This document shows, in pieces, positions 29,809 to 42,596 of a stretch of 64,000 nt of DNA. A program made the position numbers and the translations under genes. Below the pieces are notes generated by a model that ran no database searches, was not told the origin of the DNA, and saw nothing but the letters and a program-made list of their open reading frames with translations. Each line of letters starts with the position of its first letter. The first letter of the stretch is position 1. Source of the stretch: Tipula vernalis (lineage: Eukaryota > Arthropoda > Insecta > Diptera > Tipulidae); the NCBI GenBank assembly GCA_958295665.1, contig OY282560.1, positions 309,485,236 to 309,549,235 on the forward strand, given 5' to 3'.

Positions 29809-32700
29809 TTATCTGTCAACAGAGCCTTCTAAGTACTGAGCCAGTCTATCGATGTGTACATCCATTTCGCGTACGATAAGGTCGTTTAGTTTTCCCAGAA
29901 TCTCGTATGGCGCTTCCCAATTGTTCTGTATTTTTGGGCATCGACCTGTTTTCCGTTTTGGGTTATATAACCAAAATAGATCTCCAATTTCAAAATTTAC
30001 TGGATTCGCCTTTATGTTATATTGGGTCGTCATACGCTCCGAAGAAATCTTGAGATTCTCACGGGAATATTGAAAAACTTTGTCTAGTCGCTCTCTCATT
30101 ACGAAGTTTTCCAAAGTCTCCTGATCCGGTACTGAATCAACTAGTAGGCACCCCGGCGCGCGAAATTTTCTTCCTTGTAGCTCTTCAGCTGATGATACTT
30201 TAAGCGACTCGTAAACTGCCGATCGATATGCCGGCAAGAACAAACGCAGCAGTCGGCCCTAATCACGTTGATTTTCGCTCACGAACTTAGATAAGTAGTC
30301 ACCGAGAGTTCGATTGTGCCGCACTACCATACCGTCCGACTGTGGATGTTGTGGAGTAGTTCTGGTTTTTCTGATTCCGAGTAGGTCTATCAAGTGTGAA
30401 AAACTCCAGACTTGAAATTACAACCCTCATCGCAATGTAGTTCAAGCGGTACGCCGTACCGAGAAACTACTTTTCCCACCAAGCCTTCTGCTACAGTCTC
30501 GGCAGTTTGATCGGGAATGCAAATTCCCTCCGGCCATTTGGTAAAATAATCCATTAGGACCAAGATATAAGGACTTCCATTTGCAATGGTCTTGTAGTGC
30601 AGTAGTTTCGCTCGGCCCTTCTCAGATTCTGGAAAAGTTATCGATCATTTGTTCCTGGCCATCAATTTCTTCCAACAGCACACCGCCGATCCCAAAAAGA
30701 CTCGCATCTGTGTCTACTATAAATAGTTTATAGATATGCGGGTATGATAAGACGGGAACTGTGGTTAATAACTGCTTTAACGTCTCAAAAGCTCAGGAAG
30801 CGGCCATTCGAATAGTGGCAACTTTGGCCGGATCAGTTCGGATTCCCTCTTTGCTAACAATGTGTTAGCCTAGATATTAAACCTCTCGTTTGAACAGATG
30901 ACACTTGCTTCCAACCCAGTTCCATTTTTGTTAGCAGATCGCCTATGTTCTTTCCATATATAACGATATTGTCCAAGTATATGAGGCACGTTTCCCAAGA
31001 CAACCTCGCGAATACTAACTGCGAGAATGTGGCGGGACCATTACGGAAGCCAAAAGGCATGACTGTAAATTGCCAAAGGCCCTCTCCGGTCGAAAATGCC
31101 GTTTTAGGTCTATCTTTCTGTTCGTTGGGATGCTATTAACTGAATGCCCGTTCGATTGGTGGTTAGTTTGATAGGAACGCCCGCTTCCGACCTCGAGGGT
31201 AAAGTTACCCTTAACGTCGTCGTAATAGCGGGGTTTCTGGCAAGGGCAGTGGTATTTTGTTCCTGTCAAGAATCAACCATTCATCTTCTGGCATCCAGTT
31301 GTGAATTCTCCCAGCCTGACGATTAGACCAACGATGCCACTGACAGGGCGATGAACGGAAACGATGCCACTGACAATCACCAGCGTCGACTGTCGTTAGT
31401 TTCCCGGAACAATGCTAGTACCGGGCCCTGACTCGAATGTAGACGCTTGCTTATCGACTTCCTCTTTATTTACAGGTTGGTTGTTCTGCTTTCCCTTAGA
31501 TGACTGTCGATAGTATCGTTTCGCTGGGTATCGTGGTGCTTCAGTCTCCGTCGCAGCTTCGGCTGCTAACTTTTCAATAGTAGCTGATTCAATCTAGTAG
31601 CCTGCTGCACTGCCGTTATCTCAATTGCCTTGGCCATTGCCTCGTCGAAATTTGCTGTGCTGGACATCCTGAGAAGATCTACTTCGCTTTTCCAAATGCC
31701 ATCAATAAATTGCATCATGGCGATATGATCAAGTCTCTCCTATGGCAGGGAGAAAAATGCTTTCCGTGCTAATTTTTCCACATTTAGTCCAAATGCAGAA
31801 AGATTTTCCTTCGGCTGTTGCATGCGATAACGGAGGGGCGTGTGACTAATCTTCTCCTGCTGGTGCGTCCCAAAACGTAAAGTTAACGCACTACACAATC
31901 TGTCTAAATCCCGTCTCGCCGTTAGCTCTATATTGGACAGGAGGGCTAGAGTATCGCCCCGTAGCGCCCCACCAAGTTGTAATGTCTTCTGTTGCGGGTT
32001 TCAGCCATTTGCTTCAGCAACTAAGTCAAAATGAGTAACGTACTTCTCCCAATCCGAGAAACTGTCATATGTTACTAGTTTTAATGGACGCATCGAAAGC
32101 GATGGACCCGATTGGCCACTCAAATTGCTGAGTGAGCCGAGCCCGCTCCGGTCTGGCATTGCTTCTAAATGTAACATTTCATTGAGCTGGTTGATGTTGT
32201 AGGTAAAATTTAGCAGGTCAACTTGCCCCATATTCTCCGATGGTTCATCGCTGTGTCGTGTCTTGTCACCTCGTCTATGACCAGCGATTCTCGCGGTGTA
32301 AGCATATTTACAAAACATGAAATTCTTCGCATGAGTGAATCTACCTCTCGAACGGTAGTTGAGGCCTCTTCCCTTGCCTTCTCGGCAATTGTTATTGTTT
32401 CTGCTCGGATCGGGTCCAACTGTTGTTAAGCGGTGGCAGCTTCCTCCTCGGACTTACGTTTAGCTGCAACCATTTCCTCTAGTTCTTGCTGCAACGCAGT
32501 CACTTCGGCCTTGCTTGCCTCTAACTTTTATTTGGCTTCGGCAGCTTCCTCACCGACTTTATCAAAAGTTGATTTATTTTCCGAAATAAATTTCTCATTT
32601 GTTGAAATTGGAGACACCGGGATAGCAATGTGGCTTTGTTCTTCGTTGACAGTTGAATTTGCAAGAGTTGTTTCGTTGCTACAATGGCTGGAATAGTTTC
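29809..32700 (-). pseudogene. Ty3/gypsy retrotransposon gag-pol, decayed
   Basis: Read from right to left. Gag with a charged coiled-coil-like start (EEAAEAK, EVTALQQELEEMVAAKRK; 32700-32400), then FSDWEKYVTHFDLVAEANGW and LQLGGALRGDTLALLSNI (about 32050-31920). Next come KLARKAFFSLP and a protease-like region near 31400. Then reverse transcriptase MPFGFRNGPATFSQLV and CLIYLDNIVIYG, where the catalytic YLDD has become YLDN (31060-30854). RNase H follows (LFIVDTDASLFGIGGVLLEE), then integrase (YILVLMDYFTKWPEGICIPD, TTPQHPQSDGMVVRHNRTL) and its C-terminal segment at 30243-29809 (IGDLFWLYNPKRKTGRCPK). Many stops, frameshifts and a deletion between protease and reverse transcriptase are visible. 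No LTR pair was recognised. Confidence 0.85.
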
Positions 32701-32849
32701 GTCTGCATCACTTGTTGAAACAATATTGATAACAGCTTAATTCGTAGGAAGCGGTACAGTTACGTTATGATGCACAACATTGTTCAGACCACCTATACTA
32801 ATACTGCCACCATTTAACATAAAGTCATAACATTGTTACATTTTTATTA

Positions 32850-33020
32850 AAATTAGCGCCCTTATCTTTTGCCGTTTTTCGGGAAGTTTCAAAATTCCGT
32901 CGGTGTAGGACTTCTGTGGTTTATCGGTGAAAAACTTGGACCAGTGATTTTCACAGTCCTTTTTTGAAGCCAACTTTAGACCATCAAAGGAGTTTTGCAG
33001 AGGGTGCAAGGTCCGGGCTA
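32850..33020 (-). pseudogene. Mariner transposase C-terminus
   Basis: The minus strand reads LQNSFDGLKLASKKDCENHW, SKFFTDKPQKSYTDGILKLP, EKRQKI, matching the end of mariner transposases (LQNSL-G----S-EDCKNHL-QFF--K---F--DGI-KLPEKWQKV). Only about 55 codons survive. It lies between two gypsy remnants and may have inserted into one of them. Confidence 0.65.
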
Positions 33021-33139
33021 TACGGTGGATGCATTAAAACTTTCTAGCCAAGCTATCTTTTTGCCGGGTCATCAAATATGTGTGTGTGTGTATGTGTCTG
33101 GTCTGGCGTTGTTATAGTGGGTGACAACACCCTCTCTAT

Positions 33140-34060
33140 TGATCAATTATCTATCTGGTTAATTGCTGACAGTAAAGATTAGAATCAATCGAATCGTTTG
33201 ACCAGGTTTTAAAACTTCATCAAGTCTGATTCCCTTCCAGTACCACACACAGCATAACGTTATAGGCCGTCAATCCATTGAGTAATAAAGAGTACGTTTC
33301 CTAAACTACCAGGATAATTCTGAAAATACTTCTCGACTACCCGGGTGTTGAAATATCGTCGAACTTGACGTACGATTTTTGGTGTCGGGAATTGTGCAAT
33401 GATCCTTATTTTCTCGGGGTTGCCCGAAGAATGACGCGGTGCATCAACTTCGACAGTGTCTGGAGCTCATTGCAGACCCAAGCTAGAAATATATGTTGTA
33501 TGATCTGTAGTTTACTCAAGCATAATCGAACGTTTCCATTTACCTTTTTCACTATGGTTATCAGGGAGCTTCAGGCAATGTAGTTTTCCCCAATGACATC
33601 TAATTGAACCACTCTTTCAATATAGGTATATATTAGTTTTTGGACAGCAACACAGAAAGAAACTCTTTTCTTCACAAGAAGAGGATCCCCAACGTCAATA
33701 TGATAATCAAGCAAAGGTGTTCGCCCTAGTCCCATATTTTCGAAGATTGGTAACCGTTTAATTATACTTTGAAGTAGCCGCAGCTGATGAGAAGCAAAAT
33801 TTTCATCGATACTTGTTTGTAATTGAAAGATACCGTAGCTTTAACTTAACCAGAAGTACGGGTTGAGATAACCCATAAGCCCGAATACAACCATACACAA
33901 TACACTAATTGTCGCTCCATTGTCTAATAGTTCTTGGATTTTAGTACCTTCAAGCTCACATTTCTTAAAGCATCTACCGAGATATAAAACAAGCGAACTA
34001 AATATTATTGGTGGATGATTTTACGGAAGCAATAGTAGAAGAATTAATAGAATTTATCGA
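33140..34060 (-). pseudogene. Second Ty3/gypsy pol remnant
   Basis: A minus-strand protease-like word ELLDNGATISVL (about 33960-33925) is followed by FENMGLGRTPLLDYHIDVGD and VVQLDVIGE, then KKVNGNVRLCLSKLQIIQ. This is the linker and first motifs of a gypsy reverse transcriptase. After a large deletion come PEKIRIIAQFPTPKIVRQVR and RYF (about 33390-33290), the segment after the YxDD box. The catalytic core is missing. It sits just upstream, in the same orientation, of the mariner tail and the other gypsy element, and could be the same or a different copy. Confidence 0.65.
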
Positions 34061-34569
34061 TGTTTTGGATCTCTCAATTGAGGTCTCGCAAAAGATGCTC
34101 ATGGTCCGAAACTGGCTGCCGGAATTGGGTTGGGCTGATTTGCCTCATTTCCGTGGTATTGCTAGCCATCTTCTGTGAACAATGTACGGTTTTAACCTCT
34201 GTTTTTCTACACAAATAGTAAAATGTTCTAGAAGGTAAAGTACGTCAATAACGAGGAGTTGGTGGTGCATCTTGAGGATTATACGAAACTGAATCATTAG
34301 GATTTAATGTGGAAAAGTTATGCGATTAATATGAAATCTCATTTAGGTAGGATTTTGTTAATGAACTGGATTCATCTGTGAGGTAGAAATTTTGTGAATC
34401 TATAGTCTCTTACTTTAACCCTCCTTTAGGTACATGTTCGGATAGTTACATGTTCATGTGTTTGTATGTAAATATTGAATTTTTGTTGGTGCATTGAAAC
34501 GTATTTATATACCAAGCAGGTATATATTTTGTATTTTTTTTTATACATCTTTTATTGGATCGAACGGTA

Positions 34570-35420
34570 CCAACGAATGATAGACCAAGCTTGGCCAGTC
34601 GCTTAGCTCGTTCCAATGTGATGACGAAATTGTCAACGATAATTCGTTCGGCCGCTGTTTTTGTACGTTTTTGCGAGTTCTAACATAACATTTTCGCCTT
34701 GATTCACTTCACGTTCAGCTCCTTCTTTTCGACCTGCAAGCAAGCCCACCAAATTTTCATTCCATATTTCGCTGGTTTCAATAGTATATATTGAATGAAT
34801 CTAGTTTTGCCACGGTATGGAACCAGCTGTTCATCAATTGTTATATTCGCATGCGGGCTATAGTTCTTGGCGTGGTTTTCATTCAAATAATTCCATATGT
34901 CACGAATTGGTGCGGCTTTGTCATTTAACAAACGATATGGATATGTTCACCCATCATCAAACCGAATAAATCATGTTAATGCACGAAATCGGTGATGAGA
35001 CATTGCTGCTCTGAATATGGATAGGCCATCTGTACGTCACAAAACGTCTGACTTTTACATATTATTATGTGAAACACCATCAGCCAAAATTATTGCTAAA
35101 AATGCATCTAATTCACTTTCGGTCACATCGATCGGATTTTTTTCCATAACGGTTCATTTCGGTGTTGATAATGAGCACAATGTTTTGTGTGAAAAATTTC
35201 TTGAATACTTTAATTGGAATAGAATTTTGTTCCTTGGGTCCAGCTCGAAAACGAACAGCAGCAGTTGGTTCCTTTTTATTCCATTTTGTGCCATCTTTAC
35301 CATATGTTTATGGTCTTCACATAATACAAGAAGGTCCTTGCAAATTTTAACATATTCCTAACTCACTATACGAGCATGAGATATTCCATGATTTGCCTAG
35401 ATCTTTATCAGAATAGGCTT
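34570..35420 (-). pseudogene. piggyBac transposase
   Basis: From right to left: NGIKRNQLLL-type start, RFRAGPKEQNSIPIKVFKKF and NIVLIINTEMNRYGKK, a shifted segment (DVTESELDAFLAIIL, SDVLWRTDG), then FRAAMSHHRFRALT and FIRFDDG. The frame 34931-34704 is open: APIRDIWNYLNENH, NITIDEQLVPYRGKTRFIQY, KPAKYGMKIWWAC. DEQL holds the family's first catalytic Asp. After a shift come NSGRTIIVDNFVITLERAKR and LAKLGLSFVGTVRSNKRC with the second Asp in VDNF. The C-terminal Cys-rich domain is absent. At least four lesions are visible. No TTAA-flanked ends were found. Confidence 0.8.
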
Positions 35421-35429
35421 GCTTCAAAT

Positions 35430-37590
35430 ATCTAGCGGATTTTAGCTCGGCTAAATTTCATCGGATGGTTTGATAGAGAATGAATCAGAATTAAGGGGAT
35501 CCAGCATACACAGACACCCTACTTACCCCATACTCAACTACCAACCATGGTCACTTAAAAAAAACTGATTCTTGATCAAATCAGGGGTGATCGCCTTTTC
35601 AGCAATGTAATTAGAACTATTCTTAACAAGAAATTTTGTTTACAGTAGGTGTATAGAATTAATTTGTGATAAATTGTTTTACTTTTAAAATTGAGAATTT
35701 CTTTTATAACACCTAGGCGTTTAATCCAAATGGGACCTTTAAACGATTTTTTTTGGTAATTTTTGCCACATCTGAATAAAACGCTCAGGCGTTATATACG
35801 GCGGAAGACCGTAGTGCAGTTTTTCATTTGAACGAAACGATAGCGATATGTCGTCGCGGACATTTCTTAATGCAGAGCCCTGAAATATTATGAATTAAGT
35901 AAAAATGTGAAGAAAATTCGTTCCAAAAACCTTACAATTTTATATTTTATTAGTAACTTCGTATCTTGAATATATCCTAACTCGCAATATGAGCCTAATT
36001 CTGCAGAAATATTCAAAATTGAAAATCTATAGATCTGGATGCCGAATATATATATATTTTGTCAAGGTTAAACCAACAGACACATAAGAGAGATTGCACA
36101 CATCACAACATTGATTGGTTAAGGTGCGCCCAAAAAGTTAAACAAAACTAACATTTTATGGAGCGTTATCTTGTATTTTGATTTTACAACGCTATAAACG
36201 ATTAAGAGTTACGATATAACAATCACAAGTATAAAACCATGATATTGCGCAAAAATATCTTAAGCGGCATTACAACTTTGGGCGTGATAAGATTGTTCAT
36301 AAAACGTTGAACTTTGTTGGTAGTTCAAAATCGCGTAATTAAAAGCAGCGGTCTAACGATAACCGAGTTATGTCATACGATTTACTTTAATTAAATCGTT
36401 TGACATAATTTGGCTGATGTTTAGGAAACGAAATGATAACAAAACCACTTATAGCACATAAGAATTTAACAATAGGGAATAGATTATATTCTCAAGTCTT
36501 GTTTTGTGGAGTTTTTTTTTTAAGACTCTAATCTTTTAAGTTGCTCTGTATTTTTATTTATTGACACCCCAAGACAAAATAACATTTCGAACACATTCTC
36601 GAACATAAATCAATTTTATGTTTTTTTTTTTCTTTTATGTTTAGAAATGGTACGGGTCGTCGGTGCACACACACACTCGATACACTCATTCTACTAACTA
36701 TCCCTTTATAATTTTGATCAGGGTTTGTGGTATTTTGGAGTTAATTTTAAGGGATAAAATTTAATTAATACAAAAATTACAGTGTGCGCCAAAAATAGGA
36801 TCGACTACACATAAAATTCAATATAAGATGATACCTTTGTGTTCTTTGTGATTTATTTTTTAAACTTAACAACTTTAATCGCCTAAAGTATATATAGTTT
36901 ACAAATAAATCACTTCTCGTCTAAACTATATAATTTATAGCTATTTAGTTGGATTTACGAGTTTTTAGTTTTTATTTTGGTTAGGATTAATAAGCAGCTT
37001 AATAGCGCGTATCTAATGTTATTTTGTCTTTAAATCTCTTATTGGATTTTAATTGTCTATGGAGAAGTTATTTCGTTTCAAATGATTCGATCGCGAGTTG
37101 TGTATAAAATTTCCCATAATCTAATTCTTATTTGTAATTATAGTAATTATTATTATTATAAAGAAAAACTACTAAAATTTTTATCGTCACAAACAATCAT
37201 AAAAATCTCTGAGTAATAAAGATTCGATGTGAACATCGTAAATTTGGTTTGGATAGACAACAACACAAACGACTCAAATTTGTTAAGATGATAAGGGGAC
37301 AATATTTTATTTGTGTTATAGTATAATAACATACAGGATGAAATACAAGAGGGTGAGCAAGAGTTTTTTATGTAATAAATAAGATTTGAATAGCTTCTTA
37401 ATTACCTACCACCTATTATGGTAGGAAATAATGGCCAACTGGAGAGAAAATCACCTTTATTTACTTCAAAACTGTAAAATTTGAGAAAATATCGGAATTA
37501 ACTAAATTTTAGAAATCACCAAATGTGTCTAGTATACCTCCACGTGGTAACACCCGGCAACGATGTGAAGCATCGGCAAAATACTAGAGG
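35430..37590. other. Non-coding A/T-rich stretch
   Basis: No coding region, RNA gene or clear repeat boundary was recognised. Minor features are a cacacacac run near 36665 and T-rich tracts near 36500 and 36620. Confidence 0.5.
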
Positions 37591-37597
37591 CGAGTGC

Positions 37598-38520
37598 AGT
37601 ATACTATAAATGAGCGGAACAAATATGGAAACTAATACCCCAGGTGGTTACACCTGTTGCTCAGGTAAATCCACTGGGTTCTGGGGGAGACCAGCCATTT
37701 CTATACTATAATTATTTTAACCAACCCCAAGACATGTTGGTGAATAAACAAGCTCAATTGAGTGAAACAGAAAATGATAATTCACATCCCTTCCAGAGGA
37801 ATAAGAAAGTATCATATTCTCCGATAAGAGACGGTAGTCCCTTCATTGGGGCAAGCAGCCACAACACTCGTTCTACAAATGAAGAAAAGCTTCACAAAGA
37901 ATTGTGTAAAGCTAATATTGCATTAGTTGAAGCCAACAATATAAACAAGCAACTGAATGTTATAATTCCATGGATGCAGGAGCGTACAAAGACGCTTGAA
38001 AACGAAGTTAAAGCTCTAACCCAAAGGAGGACATCGCTTCTACTCCTAACTAGAATACAACTCCACAAGAGTACCATACGGATGAAGAAGTACTAGCTCG
38101 AAAAACTGAGTGGATAAGAGTTAAAGATGGGAGAAAAAAAGGAAACGGAATAATACGCCCTCCCCATCTCCTCACGCTAAAACGGAGAGGCAAAGTACCT
38201 CTCAACATGTTTATGTTGATCTTCGATACTGATGAAGATTTCGAAAAAATTTATCAAATTAAGTACATCTTGGGGTGCAAAGTGGTTATTCAACCTCTAA
38301 GAAGATCTAAGCTTATACCACAATGTAAACAATGTCAAGCCTATGGACATACACAAAAATATTGCAACAGGGAACCCAGGTGTGTCAAATGTTAAGATAA
38401 ACATCATACCAAGGATTGTGTAAAAGCCCAAAATGTTCAACCTAAATGCGTTCACAGTGGAGAAAACCATCCGGCTAACCACAGAGGATGCAAAACATCA
38501 AAAATAAGAATGTGATTGCT
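37598..38520 (+). pseudogene. Jockey LINE gag (ORF1), broken
   Basis: The N-terminal part is open from the ATG near 37610 in one frame and 37644-38096 in another, with a charged region (EEKLHKELCKANIALVEANN). After a shift come WIRVKDGRKKGNGIIRPPHL and GKVPLNMFMLIFDTDEDFEK, then zinc knuckles: CKQCQAYGHTQKYC and CVKC followed by a TAA instead of the next residue, then KHHTKDC and CVHSGENHPANHRGC. The second Cys of the last knuckle is replaced by Ser (CVHC expected). A gag of this type binds the element's RNA. It precedes the matching ORF2 on the same strand. Confidence 0.8.
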
Positions 38521-38639
38521 AAAAATCCAAGTTTATTCAGGAAGCAAGCGGTGTCGGGAACTACTCAAGAAAAATTTGGTAAAATGACTTATGCTCAAGT
38601 AATGATGAGCAAGAATCTTATGTTGGAATGCCAATGGAC

Positions 38640-40835
38640 TGATGCAACATCAACAAGAACTGCAAGGGGTCCTGGACAACGAAAAAAATCGATGTATGTC
38701 TCATCACGGAAACGCACTTCATACAATCAATCATTAAATTTAAAAATTATCAAATATATCACACTATTCAACCTGGAAACACTTCTAAAGGAGGTAGTGC
38801 TGTTATAATTAGAAATATTATTCATCACTATGAACAGTTAAAATATGAATCAGAATAAATACAAGCAACTGCTGTTATTGTCAAAACCAAAAGTAGTTTT
38901 ATTTGTATTGATAATATTTACTGTCCATCGAAGCACTCAATGAAAGAAAAAGATTATCTCGAGTTCCTCAGTAAATTAGGAAAACGATTTGTACTTGGAG
39001 GAGACTTTAATGCAAAAAAAGTCCACTGGGGATCCAGATTAAAAACGACTAAGGGTAAGAACTCCTAAAAGCTATCAGGAAATGCAGTTGTAAAGCCCTC
39101 TCAACTGGAAAACCAATCTACTGGGTTTCTACATAATAAAGAACATATCTGTAAATTATGTAGAAGTAGATGAAAGCCATGACTTAAACTCTGATCATTC
39201 ACCAATACTTCTAACGTTAAGTGAAAAAGTGCTTTAGACTATCGCTAGAAGGAAAAATTAACTTAATGGTTCCATTAAAGACCGAAGAGCAATTAGACAA
39301 AGAATTTCACAAATTTGTAAACGATATACAGCAATCAGCTTGGAAAAATACTCCTGAAATTAAAACAAAAATCAAGCGAAACAGCTACCCTATGGAAATT
39401 AGGGAGCTTCTAGCCGAAAAAAGAAGAGGGAGAAGAGTAAGGCAACAAACAAGGGCCTCCCAAGATAAAACTCATTTGAACAATCTCATTCAACAATTAA
39501 GAAGAGAGTTAAAGAATTGAAAGACCAATAATGCAGAATACTCCAATAGAATAGCAGGTGAGAAATGGGGTAGAAATAATGAAGACAAAGCTCGATAATT
39601 TGCTGAACACCTCGAAAAAATATTCCAGCCACATGAAGACAAAATGTTGGAAGCCGAGATAATAACTGAACAAGCTGTGCAAGAAAATAAAGAAATCCTA
39701 CCCACAACACCAAAAGAGGTCATGCGTGAGATAAAAGCTAATATGAATACGAGAAAAGCTCCTGAGTACGATCTTATTACTGCAGAAATCTTAAAAGAAC
39801 TGCCAAGGAAAACTCTGGTGAAGCTCACCAATCTTATAAATGCAGCATTTACAATCAAATGTGTACCAACCTTGTGGAAAATTGTAGAAGTAATTATGAT
39901 CTCAAAACCTGGGAAACCACCACACATATAATATCGTCTTATAGGCCAATTTCGCTATTGCCAGTCATGCCCAAACTCTTTGAGAAGCTTCTGGTAAAAA
40001 GATTAAATCCGATAATCGAGAGTAAAAACTTGATTCCAAATCATCAGTTTGGTTTTCGCAACCAACACTCAACAATTGATCAACTACACAGAATAACCAG
40101 TACAATTGAGAAAGCATTAGAGGAGAAAAAAGTCTGTTCAACAGAATTTCTAGACATTGCACAAGCGTTTGATAGAGTTTGGCATGAAGGACCTAACCAC
40201 AAGTTAAGAAATCTTCTACCAATGCAATTTGCTAAGATATTGGAATCTTACTTGAAAGATATGTTCTTCAGGATTAAGTTAGGTGATACATTTTCTGGTT
40301 TTATACCTGCTATACACTTATGATCTTCCTACATTAGAAAACAATACAGTGGCGACTTTTGCAGATGACACGGCGATCTTAGCTGTTGGAAAAAGCAACG
40401 AAGAATCAACACAGAAGTTACAATCAGCTATAACTCCAATATATAAATGGACAAAAAGATGGAGAATAAAACTAAATGAAGCTAAATCAGTTCACATCAA
40501 CTTTACAAACAGACGATTCGAACATATTCCGATTACCATAAATCATATCTCGGCATGACCCTGTATGCTAAACTACGATGGAAAGCACACGTCAAGAAGA
40601 AAAGTGAAGAATTAAGACTTAAATACAGAAAAATGTATTGGCTGATGCGAAGGAACTCTTCTTTATCAACATACAATAACTTTATAAGCAAGCTATTGAA
40701 ACCGATTTGACTTATGATATTCAGCTTTGGGGTTGTACCAAACTGAACAACGTAAATATCGGTGACTCGCGCGACGATGGACGAAGGCGATTCGTGTATT
40801 TCTTGCACTAGCAATCATTGATTTTATGTTGTGGT
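38640..40835 (+). pseudogene. Jockey LINE ORF2 (endonuclease and reverse transcriptase), broken
   Basis: The endonuclease reads VCLITETHF, YHTIQPGNTSKGGSAVIIRN, IDNIYCPSKHSMKEKDYLEF and FVLGGDFNAKKVHWGSRLKT. The middle (39221-39520) is an open linker. The reverse transcriptase begins EVMREIKANMNTRKAPEYDL (39644-39931), shifts, then SSYRPISLLPVMPKLFEKLL, HQFGFRNQHSTIDQLHRITS and FLDIAQAFDRVWHEG (39859-40323). The segment with PQGSVLGP is deleted near 40300. The catalytic FADDTAILA is at about 40357, and RWRIKLNEAKSVHINFTNR follows. The frame decays after 40560 (YLGMTLYAKLRWKAHVKKKS in another frame). No tail or target duplication is evident. Confidence 0.85.
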
Positions 40836-40929
40836 AATATACCGTCGTCTCCGTCAATGAATGGATCTAGATCTAATAACTTCTAAATAATTGGTTTCTT
40901 GGACGTCTTAAATATTTGTAATTTTTTCA

Positions 40930-41190
40930 TTTGATCGTTTAGCAAACCGAAGGATGACCAGCACAATTATTTTGAGTTTGAGCCAATATTTGCTGTTCCG
41001 TTACCGTAAATAACATATTTTGTCGTGCTTTGAGTAAAGACACATCTACTTGATTAGCCATGGTGGTAATTTCTGGTTGATATAAAATTCGCTGAATTTT
41101 GTTTTGACGGAACATGATAAACAAGACAAATTGGAAATTATTCCAAGCGTTTTGGATGTACGTTTTGCTATAAAATTTTTGCATCTGCGT
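40930..41190 (-). pseudogene. Unidentified coding remnant
   Basis: An open minus-strand segment (40939-41184) encodes QNAWNNFQFVLFIMFRQNKI, QPEITTMANQVDVSLLKARQ and FTVTEQQILAQTQNN. I do not recognise it. It lies directly downstream, on the same strand, of BEL/Pao-like pieces at 41280-41760 and could belong to that element, though nothing in it looks like a reverse transcriptase motif. Confidence 0.25.
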
Positions 41191-41279
41191 GGAATATCAG
41201 ATAACCAATGCAAAAATTCAAATTTGAACTGCTATTTTTCGTGCGTTTGTAAAAATCTGCATTCGTTGCAAACCTCTTT

Positions 41280-41760
41280 TCCATGTTAATTAGACGACGT
41301 TTTGAATGGCAATCTAACTTGATATCTTCCTTCAATTTTTTTTCTGTTGTTGACTTAAAAGAGAGTTCACATTCGTCATTCGAACTTCTTCGGTTTCCCA
41401 AATTTTTTTAAATAGATCGTGGGCAGTATCATTATTAAAGTTATTCTCTGTTAAATGCCCAGGTATGGAAATACTCCGACTATTTTATTACCTCTGACTA
41501 TTTTATTGCCTAACTATCTGAACTTTGAATCATGCAATACTGTTATGCCTGGTATTATTTTTTATGAGCTCCCAGAATTTCAAACAACGAAAAAATGTAA
41601 CTCTAATTAAAACGTCTTTAGTACTGCATCGATTAAAATATGGCTCTGCTAATGGGAGACCATGTAATTCAGCGGGTGATGGATTTATGTCATTTGATGA
41701 CAATTTCGATGTAATGTCTTTTACAATAAGTGTTGTAAAGTATGTAGTGTAATGATTATT
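41280..41760 (-). pseudogene. BEL/Pao retrotransposon scrap (protease-associated region)
   Basis: The minus strand reads LSSNDINPSPAELHGLPLAE and PYFNRCSTKDVLIRV (41750-41600), matching the segment after the BEL protease (GL-LADP-F---G--D-LLGAD). After stops and shifts come DLFKKIWETEEVRM and ECELSFKSTTEKKLKED (41430-41330), similar to the FWE-EEV-----EE--CE--F linker before the reverse transcriptase, then RRLINMEKRFATNADFYKR. A separate BEL/Pao pol piece is on the plus strand at 52240-54450. Identification is from motif order alone. Confidence 0.5.
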
Positions 41761-42596
41761 TACACGTGATTTAATGACCGATAATGATTTTCAATTTGTT
41801 GTCGCTGTGTTGACTTCGTTTTTGGTAGGCCAGACCATTGAATACAATATTCCGTAATGAAAAAATGAAAATATCATATGAGTGGCCACCACAAGCATAA
41901 CCTTCTAAAAAATTCATTGAACCTATACCCGATCCAGTCTGTAGCCAAAATTGATCCTCATCCCCTTATTTAACTTGGTAGCCTGCATCCTTGATTGTCT
42001 TTAAAGTGCACCCATATGTGTAAGCAACAATTTTCCAAATTCAACATAACATACATACCGTCAAAGAAACAGTAAAATGTTGTTTACAAAGTCCAAAGTG
42101 TTGCAAGTTTGTAACGCCACTTATACAGAACAAACAAAACAATTTTTAGAAAAATAACTTTTCAGAAGACACGTCAGTAAAGATACGACGCCTGAAAGAC
42201 ACAAACCTTCAAACTAGTCCAGTTTAGACCAAAACTCTCGATAAACAAAAAACTTCAATGAAAGATTTTTGGAAATGCTACAAATCAAATGAAGTAAAAA
42301 TTCAATCAATGCTGTGGAAGACCATGATTTATCCACAACCCATACGATATGTTCTTCCAAACACCCATTGATCCCATCGGAATTACGAATAAGTAGTACA
42401 GCCCTCCGTTTGCTCAAAGCTTAACATGTTTTACCAATCAATTTTATTGAGAATATTAGCCATGGATCACTTTTTGTAACAACTGTTGTTTAGAATTGAT
42501 TTGCTTAACACGAAAAAGTTCGAAATTCAGAATGGTTTGTGGGAAGAAATGTCAATCATTTGGAAAAATTTGGTATTTGGAAAAATGCGATGAAAT
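41761..42596. other. Non-coding stretch
   Basis: Short open segments exist but none has recognisable motifs. No RNA gene or repeat boundary was seen. Confidence 0.4.

Noticed and set aside
29220..33100. LTR pair around the minus-strand gypsy element
   Set aside because: No repeated TG...CA segment could be found on both sides; a mariner tail occupies the expected 5' side.
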